Below are positions 51,983 to 60,300 of a stretch of 64,000 nt of DNA, one piece after another. The notes below the pieces were generated by a model. That model was not told the DNA's origin. It did no database searches and was given only the letters and a program-made list of their open reading frames with translations. A program made the translations under genes and the position numbers. Numbering within the stretch: the first letter of the stretch is position 1; each line of letters begins with the position of its first letter. Source of the DNA: Flavobacteriales bacterium (GTDB taxonomy: Bacteria; Bacteroidota; Bacteroidia; Flavobacteriales_E; Vicingaceae); contig NVUQ01000009.1 of the NCBI GenBank assembly GCA_002401955.1, positions 20,847 through 84,846 on the forward strand, given 5' to 3'.

Positions 51983-52546
51983 ATAGCAAATTAAAGAAAA
52001 CTCAATATGTTACTTAAAAACTTCTGCTTCCCTCTATTGTTTCTATTTACTTTAAGTTCATGTTCAACTAAAGAAACTAAAAAGAATGAGCCATTAGTTG
52101 AATTAAAGACTATTAAGGAACAAAAAAACTAGTACCAGAGAAATCAATTTCTGAACCAGAGGAAATCTTTATTATTAGGGATACAAATACTTATAAATTC
52201 TCATTGCCATATCATCTTTATACAGATGGGAATGACTGGGCTCAGATAGATTTAAGAATTGGCCAGGATTCACTTACTGAACTAAAGGTTATTTTTCACC
52301 CACAAGAAATTAATAAGAACCCACAAGAAATTATTTTGACAGGAACAGCTGACCTGGCAGATTCAAGTATCACTATAAAATTTGATAAAAACTATCCCGA
52401 TCTTAAAGATTTCTTCAATCCCGAAGATTCTGATAATAACTTTGTTTTCTTAAATGACAGCACCATTCAATTTGATAAAATGGTTGATAAAATTGTTATT
52501 ATGCTTGGAAGCTGTTATAACTGGGAAATATAAAACTTGCTATAAC
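51980..52546. other. Cassette-like unit bounded by 10-bp inverted repeats
   Basis: GTTATAGCAA (51980-51989) and TTGCTATAAC (52537-52546) are exact inverted copies that enclose exactly one gene, the frameshifted lipoprotein at 52007-52533. This arrangement resembles a single integron-type gene cassette. After 52546, to 52652, there is only AT-rich DNA with a CTAGCA/TGCTAG pair. Confidence 0.45.
52007..52533 (+). pseudogene. Lipoprotein gene, frameshifted in an A-run
   Basis: ATG 52007 opens a lipoprotein signal (NFCFPLLFLFTLSSC, then STKETKKNEP) that stops after 41 codons at TAG 52130. The neighbouring frame takes over as LVPEKSISEPEEIFIIRD, then PYHLYTDGNDWAQIDLRIG and on to NWEI* at 52533. 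Adding one A to the run of seven (52122-52128) restores a ~175-residue lipoprotein. The mature part is acidic, soluble and beta-rich; no known family. It is the only gene inside the cassette-like unit. Frameshift may be real or a homopolymer error. Confidence 0.75.
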
Positions 52547-52652
52547 ATTCTATATATAATATGCCTTGCCGCTAGCATTTTAGCTTTGTGAAACTTGAGC
52601 AGTTTGTGCCATAATTTTTGCTAGTGCTTTTTAATAGACTATTAGCAAGCTG

Positions 52653-53093
52653 CTATTGAGCCTCCCAGTCGGAAGCACTATACTTCTGCTTTTTCTTCTT
52701 TCGTTTAGGGGCATTTTGATCTCTTTCGGTAGAGAAAATAGCAAATAAAACTGCTCCAGTAACAAAAGCTCCTATGCCAATGTATTGAGTAGTATTTTGA
52801 GGCTGGTAATTGTTAGGCTGTCCTCCAGATTGACAGCAATTGTTATCGTTGTTGTTATTCATTTCAGAACCAACAACATACACAGCCGCTCCACCTAATG
52901 TTAAAAGCCCTCCAGTAATTGACAAAGGATGGCCGAGAGTGTTAAACAGCCCGTAACCATTTTCATCCAACCTTCCTGCCTTAAGGTTGTCATTTACTTC
53001 TGGTGTTTTAAAATCATTAGGAATAGGTTCAACTTGAGCATTTACCCATATAAATGAAAAAACTAATAATATGAGCGTAAAAAATTTAGACAT
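52653..53093 (-). CDS. Hypothetical protein with two membrane segments
   Basis: 146 residues from ATG 53093 (two codons of in-frame upstream sequence are ignored because they begin with TTG). Signal peptide (FFTLILLVFSFIWVNAQ), then a linker, a hydrophobic segment (GHPLSITGGLLTLGGAAVYVVG), an Asn-rich loop with CC, a second hydrophobic segment (YIGIGAFVTGAVLFAIFS) and a Lys-rich tail (PKRKKKKQKYSASDWEAQ). Probably an inner-membrane protein with the basic tail in the cytoplasm. No family recognised. It neighbours the purD remnant and the PorP/SprF gene on the same strand. Confidence 0.6.
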   Translation of the reverse strand: MSKFFTLILLVFSFIWVNAQVEPIPNDFKTPEVNDNLKAGRLDENGYGLFNTLGHPLSITGGLLTLGGAAVYVVGSEMNNNNDNNCCQSGGQPNNYQPQNTTQYIGIGAFVTGAVLFAIFSTERDQNAPKRKKKKQKYSASDWEAQ

Positions 53094-53127
53094 GAACAAT
53101 AAATTATTCCACTAATATATAGAAAAA

Positions 53128-53270
53128 TTACACCAAATCAACCCCAAAATATTTTCTAAAGTTCTTTTTTTCGAATTTGATGTTTTCGGCATTTTAAAAG
53201 AATGTTGTAAAGCCTCTTTAATATTAGAACCAAAAGAAGTTAACACTAAAACTCTTACTCCAAATGTTTT
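53128..53270 (-). pseudogene. purD: C-terminal remnant of purD (phosphoribosylamine-glycine ligase)
   Basis: The minus strand encodes GVRVLVLTSFGSNIKEALQHSFK and, after a one-base frameshift, NAENIKFEKKNFRKYFGVDLV with a stop at 53128, which together resemble the end of a Bacteroidetes PurD protein (GGRVLxVTSxGxxIKEAL..SY.NAE.I.F..K..R.DIG.DL). Only about 47 codons survive; everything upstream is lost. An intact purD, needed for purine synthesis, must lie elsewhere if the organism makes purines. The fragment sits between two envelope-protein genes, marking a rearrangement. Confidence 0.7.
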
Positions 53271-53304
53271 TGTTGAGATGGTTTTACTAGTATAGTATAT
53301 AATT

Positions 53305-54294
53305 TTAGTTAACTTTTGGAGCGCTTCTTAAGTTTCTTGGAGAATATAATATCGAAATTTCTGTTCCACCCCTACCATCGCTAGTATTGTGTAATGATGA
53401 AGTAGTATAGTCATAACTTAAACGATAAGTAATGTTTTTATGTTTGAGTCCAAGATTAAAAATTAGAGCGTCATTCCACCTTACATCCGCACCAACAAGT
53501 AAAGTATATTCTGAAGTATTTATTTTATAATATGAAAGAACCCCAAAATTAATCTCTTTTGCTTTACGTTGCATCATAAATAACCCTCTTAAATTGATGT
53601 TCAATTTTTCGTTAATACTATATTTTCCTCCACCATTAAAAACCCATCTTATAGGGAGATTATCTGCTTCTCCTCCCATAAAATCTTCTTTTGGAATTGA
53701 AAGGTGAAAAGCTGAAACTCCAACATACGGAAGAACCTTCCAGCTTTGGTCCGTATGAATGTAGGAAATCCCCCAATTAAAATCTGGTTTAAAATTACTG
53801 TTGTTTTGAAAGTTTTCCCCAGAAGGATTATCTTCTTCAAAATTTCCATTTTCATACTGGCTATCAAAAACCAATTCCTGTCGATCTAATTGTTTAAGCA
53901 TAATTCCAGCCTGTAAACCCGTAACAATTTTATACTTTGCCTGACCTGGTTCTGTAATCAAATAACTCCCAGAAAGCATAAAATTAAATGCATTCATAAA
54001 GCCTCCCAAATCATTGTTGGTGGCATACCCACCAACACCCCAACGATTTTTAAAAGGCATATCAAAAGCGATTCCTGTAGTAGTATAACTCCCTGCTCCA
54101 ATACTTCCCCATTGCGAACGATAATTGGCAGCAATTCTCATATCCCCTTTTGGAATAACACCAGTTAATGCAGGGTTTAATAAAACTGGAGAAGAAGCAT
54201 ATTGGGATAAATGTGCATCTTGTGCCTGTACAGTAATCGCCAAACTAAGGGTGGCTGCTGTAATAAATGCTAAGTATAAATTTTTCATAATCAT
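53305..54294 (-). CDS. T9SS outer-membrane protein, PorP/SprF family
   Basis: 329 residues. Signal peptide (to ITVQAQ), then the family signature DAHLSQYASSPVLLNPALTG and RIAANYRSQWGSI, followed by beta-barrel strands (GVGGYATNNDLGGFMNAFNF, FMMQRKAKEINFGVLSYY, ITYRLSYDYTTSSL). It lies 33 bases after the stop of the 2649-residue type B adhesin gene on the same strand and is thus the likely outer-membrane partner that helps secrete or anchor it. The ATG at 54294 and a second one two codons later are equally possible starts. Confidence 0.92.
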   Translation of the reverse strand: MIMKNLYLAFITAATLSLAITVQAQDAHLSQYASSPVLLNPALTGVIPKGDMRIAANYRSQWGSIGAGSYTTTGIAFDMPFKNRWGVGGYATNNDLGGFMNAFNFMLSGSYLITEPGQAKYKIVTGLQAGIMLKQLDRQELVFDSQYENGNFEEDNPSGENFQNNSNFKPDFNWGISYIHTDQSWKVLPYVGVSAFHLSIPKEDFMGGEADNLPIRWVFNGGGKYSINEKLNINLRGLFMMQRKAKEINFGVLSYYKINTSEYTLLVGADVRWNDALIFNLGLKHKNITYRLSYDYTTSSLHNTSDGRGGTEISILYSPRNLRSAPKVN

Positions 54295-54327
54295 ATCTTT
54301 TTTAATGGAGAAAACTCCAATATTGTA

Positions 54328-57300
54328 TTATCGTATAAGGGCTATTTTGCCTGACTTAGAGTATTCCATTCCATCGATGGTAACTCCTTTAACTTTGTAA
54401 ACATAAACTCCTATCGAAGCCTTTTCTCCATTGTGAGTTCCGTCCCATCCCATCGTTTCATCATCAGAATGGAATATCACTTCACCCCACTCGTTGTAAA
54501 TGGTAAAATGTACCCAAGTAAATGGTCCACCACGTACATATAAAATATCATTGTGGTCATCACCATTAGGAGTAAATGCCGTAGGTAATTGAGGGGGATG
54601 AATAGTAATACTATCCTCTTCAATAATAATTTCTCGTGAAATTGAATCCACACAACCAAAGCTATTGGCAACCATTAACCCGATGGCATAGGTGCCAGAA
54701 GTAGAGTAAGTATAAGTTGGGTTTTGCGTAGATGAAGCTCCAATACCATCACCGAAATCCCAGGTCCAACTTGTAGCACCAAAAGAAAGATCATTGAGGT
54801 TTACCACCTGATCAATAAGGTAAGGCGGAGCACCTAAGGAGAAATCAGCCGAAGGACGTGCGTTAATAGTTACCGACTGTGTTACGGTATCCACACAACC
54901 CGTTGCAGAAGTTACAATCAAGGTAACCGAAGAATTCCCAACCGAAGTATACGTATGCGTTGGGTTTTGTATAATTGACGTACTGCCATCACCAAAATCC
55001 CAATACCAACCGGCAATACTGCCAGATAGCACCACAGTACTGTCATAGAAACTAATTGGGTTATCCACACACTGTCCATTCCAATTGAAATTAGCAATAA
55101 GCGGATTATCAACTGTAATAGTCATACTGTTCGTTGTTCCAGAACAACTTCCGTTGGATGCGGAGCTTAAGGTTAAGGTTACTGAACCTCCAGCAATATC
55201 TAAAGCACTCATCAAATAAACAGCATTTAGAGTTGTGTTGTTTGGTGAGAAAGATCCTGTTCCTGAAGATGACCATGTACCTGTTAAAGCGAATTGTAAG
55301 TTACCATTCAGACTTATGGAATCGGTAGTATTACAAATGGTTTGATCAGAACCAGCATCTGCAATAGGAAGATAATCAATGGTGATGTTAAGAGTATCAA
55401 TACCTGATAAACAGCCCCCTTGATTATTAGTTGTTGTTAAATAGATGCTTACTGATCCTAATAAAGAATCATTCGAACTAGGTATGTAAGAAGTAACTAG
55501 AGAAGTATCAGTAGGTGTAAATATTCCAGAGCCAGAACTTGTCCAAATACCTGTACTAGAACCACCAGAAACAATTCCGCTGAGATTTGCCACTAAGTTA
55601 TCTGCACAAACACTCTGATCCATACCGCCATAAGCAAAAGCAGAATTACCAAATGTAATAACTACGGTATCAGTTGTAACCGCACAGCCTCCGTTATTGG
55701 TCGATGTTAAAGTTAAGGTAACTATTCCTGCTGCAGAATCTGCTGAACTAAACTGGTAAATAGCAGTTAATAAAGAATCATGAGGAAAGAATGACCCTGT
55801 TCCTGATGTGGTCCATTGACCCGTACTAGACCCATCATAAACAACACCTAATAATTGTGTTTGTGTACTGGTCGCACAAACAAATTGATCTGGTCCTGCA
55901 TTTACTTTAATTCCAGATGAGATACTAATCATAACAGTATCAACTACCGCATTACATAAACCATTATTCGTTGAGGTTAAATATAAAGTAACTCCACCAG
56001 AAGCAGTATCGGCAGCACTAGCAGTATAAATTGGAGTCATACTACCAACATTATCAAAAGTTCCGGTTCCCGAAGTTGCCCATATTCCTGTTGTTGTAGA
56101 ACCCGAAATTGACCCGCTTAAATTAACGATAGGAATAGTCCCGCAAATACTTTGATCTGGACCCGCATTAACTACCGGAGCAGGTTCTATAGTAACAACT
56201 AGGAAGTCGGCAGCTAAGCTACAGCTATTAGTAGCTGTTAAGATTAAGGTAACCGTTCCTGCAGAAGTATCTCCACTACTTGGTATATATGTAGGATTCA
56301 TAATGGTATCCGTTGGAGTAAATGTACCAGAACCAGAAGTAGTCCATATACCGCTTGTTGCACCACCAGTAATAGAACCATTGAGTAAGATATCTGCATT
56401 ATTCGCACATACTATTTGATCTGGTCCTGCACTGGCAATTCCTGTTGGAAATAAGTTGATGTTTATCGTGTCTATCACTACTAAACAGTTTCCAATTCCT
56501 GTAGGTGTTAAGATTAAGGATACTCCTTGATTTGCTGAATCTGCTAAACTTGCCTGATAAGTAGCATTCAAGGTAGTGTTATTTGGAACAAAAGTTCCTG
56601 TACCTGTAGTAGACCAAACTCCTGAAGTAGATGCTCCACTAATTAGACCGTTTAAAGGAATATTCAGGTTGCTCACACAAACCGTAGTATCGTTTCCTGC
56701 AAATACTAAAGGCTCTGGTGTTATAGTTACCACTACATCATCTGTAGCAAGATTACAACTGTTAGCCGTTAACGTTAAAGTTACTGTTCCAGCAAGCAAA
56801 TCAGCTGCACTAGGAATATAAGTGGTTGTTAAAGAAGTTGCATTTGGAATCCAAATTCCTGTTCCAGTGGATGACCATACTCCACCAGAGGCATTTCCAG
56901 TAACCGCTCCAGAAAGCACTACGTTCGCATTGTTGGCACAAATCGTTTGATCCGACCCTGCACTTGCCCCTCCTGCTGGTAAAATACTAATGATCATACT
57001 ATCAAGTTCAGGGTTGCAATTACCGTTGTTGGTTGATGTTAATACTAAGGTAACAGTTCCTGCAGCTGAATCGGCTGAACTTGCTTGATACACAGCATTG
57101 AGTGTTGCACTACTAGGAATAAATACTCCCGATCCACTCGTTGTCCAATTTCCAGTTGTGGTAGGTCCATTTACTAATCCTGTTAAGGTTAGATTCAGGT
57201 TACTCACACAAATAGTTGTGTCTGGCCCTGCATCTACTATAGGTGAACTACTAATAGTAATTAACATTGAATCGGTTACACTTAAACAATTTCCATTACC

Positions 57301-60300
57301 CGTTGTAGTTAAATATAGCATAACTGAACCAGTACTAATTTCAACTGCTGTTGGGGTGTAACTGGCATTTAATGTAGTTGAACCAGGAGAATAATTCCCT
57401 AAACCACCAGACCATTGACCACCCATTGCACCACCCACAGCACCATTCAATACGGTGATAGGATTATTAGCACAAACGATTTGATCAAGCCCAGCACTTA
57501 CAGTTGGTGCAGCAGTAAAGTTTATGTTCATTTGATTCAATTCAGGAAGACAATTTCCATTTCCTGTGGTAGTTAATGTTAACGTAACTGTTCCTGCAGC
57601 AATCTCTGAAGCCGATGGTGTGTACACCGCATTAAGTGTAGTATTATTTGGCGTAAATACACCCAATCCACCAGACCAAACTCCACCAGATGCTAAATTT
57701 ACAGAACCATTTAAGGTTACACTTGAGTTGTTCGAACAAACAGTTTGATCAACCCCTGCATCTGCAGAAGGAGCTGGGGCGATTGTGATAACTATGCTAT
57801 CTGCAACTGCATTACAATTTCCATTTCCTGTTGATGTTAAAACCAGTGTAACTGTTCCTGCAGCAATCTCTGAAGCTGAAGGTGTATAAGTAGAACCTAA
57901 AGCTGTGTTGCCCGGAATAAAAGCGCCTGCTCCTCCAGTCCAAATTCCACCCGTTGCTCCAGTAATTAGACCTGCAAGTGTTACAGTAGAATTGTTGCTA
58001 CAAGAAGTTAAATTTACACCTGCATCAGCTGTAGGAAGAGGTGTAATGGTAATGATCATACTGTCTACTTCTGGCAAGCAATTTCCAATGCCTGTTGTAG
58101 TTAAGTATAGCGTTACAGAACCAGTTGTAACTTCTGCTAAAGAAGGCGTATAACTCGCACCAAGAGTAGTATTGTTAGGAGCAAACACACCAGCTCCACC
58201 TGTCCAAATACCTCCGGCAGCAACAGTAACAGAACCATTTAATGTTACTAATGGATTGTTGGCACAAACTGTTTGGTCTACATCTGCATCTACCGTTGGA
58301 GCAGGTGTAAAAGTAACGGTCATATCATCTACTTCAGCCGTACAAGTACCATTTCCAGTTGTCGTTAATGTTAAAGTAATGTTTCCAGCAGCCAACTCTC
58401 CAGCAGTTGGAGTGTATACGGCATTTAAGGTAGTACTATTTGGAGTAAACATTCCTAAGCCACCAGTCCATTGACCTCCTGTTGCAATAGTAACTGAACC
58501 AGACAGAGTAATGTCAGCGTTATTAGCACAAAGTATTTGGTCGACTCCTGCATTTGCAGTTGGCGGAAGTGTAAAAGTTAGTTGAATATTATCCGTAACG
58601 GCATTGCAAGTACCATTTCCTGTTGTTGTTAATGTTAAAATCACATTTCCTGCAGCAATTTCTCCAACTGATGGGGTGTAAATAGCATTTAATGAAGTAT
58701 TACTTGGGTTAAATGTACCTCCACCACCTGACCAAACTCCTCCAGTTGCAACTGTAATGGCTCCAGCTAATGTCGCATCGGCATTGTTGGAACAAAGTAT
58801 CTGATTTACTCCAGCATCTGCAGTTGGAGCTGGTGTAATAGTAATAATCATACTATCTAATACCGCATTACAAGTACCATTTCCAGTTGATGTTAAAAAT
58901 AAAGTTGTTGTACCTGCAGTAATCTCTGCTGCTGATGGTGTATATACTGCATTCAATGTGTTGGCATTAGGAGCATATGTTCCAGTACCCCCAGACCATG
59001 TTCCTCCTGTTGCAACAGTTACAGCTCCGTTTAAAGTAACATTTGGGTTGTTGGCACAAACTGTTTGATCTACATCTGCATTAACTGTTGGTGCTATTGT
59101 GATGGTAACAATCATATCATCGGTTGCAGCCAAACAAGCTCCATTTCCTGTTGTTGTTAATGTTAACGTAACTGTGCCTGCTGCAATTTCAGCAGCTGTT
59201 GGAGAATAAACAGCGTTGAGCGTAGTATTATTTGGTGTATAAATTCCTAGTCCACCAGTCCAGCTTCCTCCAGTAGCTATAGTTATTGAACCTGCAAGGG
59301 TAACATCTGCGTTGTTGGCACAAACCGTTTGATCTGAGTTAGCATTTGCAGTTGGAGCAGTAGTATAGGTAATGGTCATATTATCTACTTCTGCATTACA
59401 GTTTCCATTTCCTGAGGTGGTTAATGTTAAGGTTAATGTACCAGCAGCAATTTCAGCAGCTGTTGGAGTATATACCGCATTAAGTGTACTATTGTTTGGG
59501 GTATAAACACCAGCACCACCAGACCATATTCCGCCTGTTGCAATAGTAACCACTCCCGCTAAAGTGACATCGGGATTATTCTCACATACACTTTGGTCGA
59601 CTCCTGCATCAGAAATAGGGGCAGGTGTAATGGTGATGGTCATATTATCTATTTCCGCATTACAGTTTCCGTTTCCTGAGGTGGTTAATGTTAAAGTTGC
59701 TGTTCCTGCTGTGATTTCAACCGCAGATGGCGTATATACTGCATTCAATGTGTTGGCATTAGGCGCATATGTTCCAGTACCTCCAGACCAGGTTCCTCCT
59801 GTTGCAACAGTTACATTACCATTTAGGGTTACAGCGGAATTGTTTGCACATACTGTTTGATCTACATCAGCATTAACTGTTGGTGCATTAGTAATGGTGA
59901 TAATTATGTCATCAGCTACAGCTAAACAACCTCCGTTTCCTGTTGTGGTTAATGTTAACGTAACTGTACCAGCAGTAATTTCAGCAGCTGTTGGTGAATA
60001 AACCGTATTTAAAGTGGTATTGTTTGGCGTATAAATACCCAACCCACCAGACCAACTTCCACCTGTTGCAACGGTAACCGCACCCGCTAAGGTAGCATCT
60101 GCATTGTTGGCACAAACGGTTTGATCCACATTAGCATCAGCTGTTGGAGCGCCTGTAAATGTTATAATTATATTATCACTAACCGCCAAGCATCCTCCAT
60201 TTCCAGTGGTAGTTAATGTTAAGGTAACTGTTCCTGCAGTAATTTCAGCAGCAGTTGGAGTATATACTGTATTTAGAGTAGTATTATTTGGAGTATAAGT

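Noticed and set aside
51783..52546. Complete integron
   Set aside because: Only the ends resemble attC boxes; no integrase, attI or multi-cassette array is in the window, so it is reported as attC-like only.
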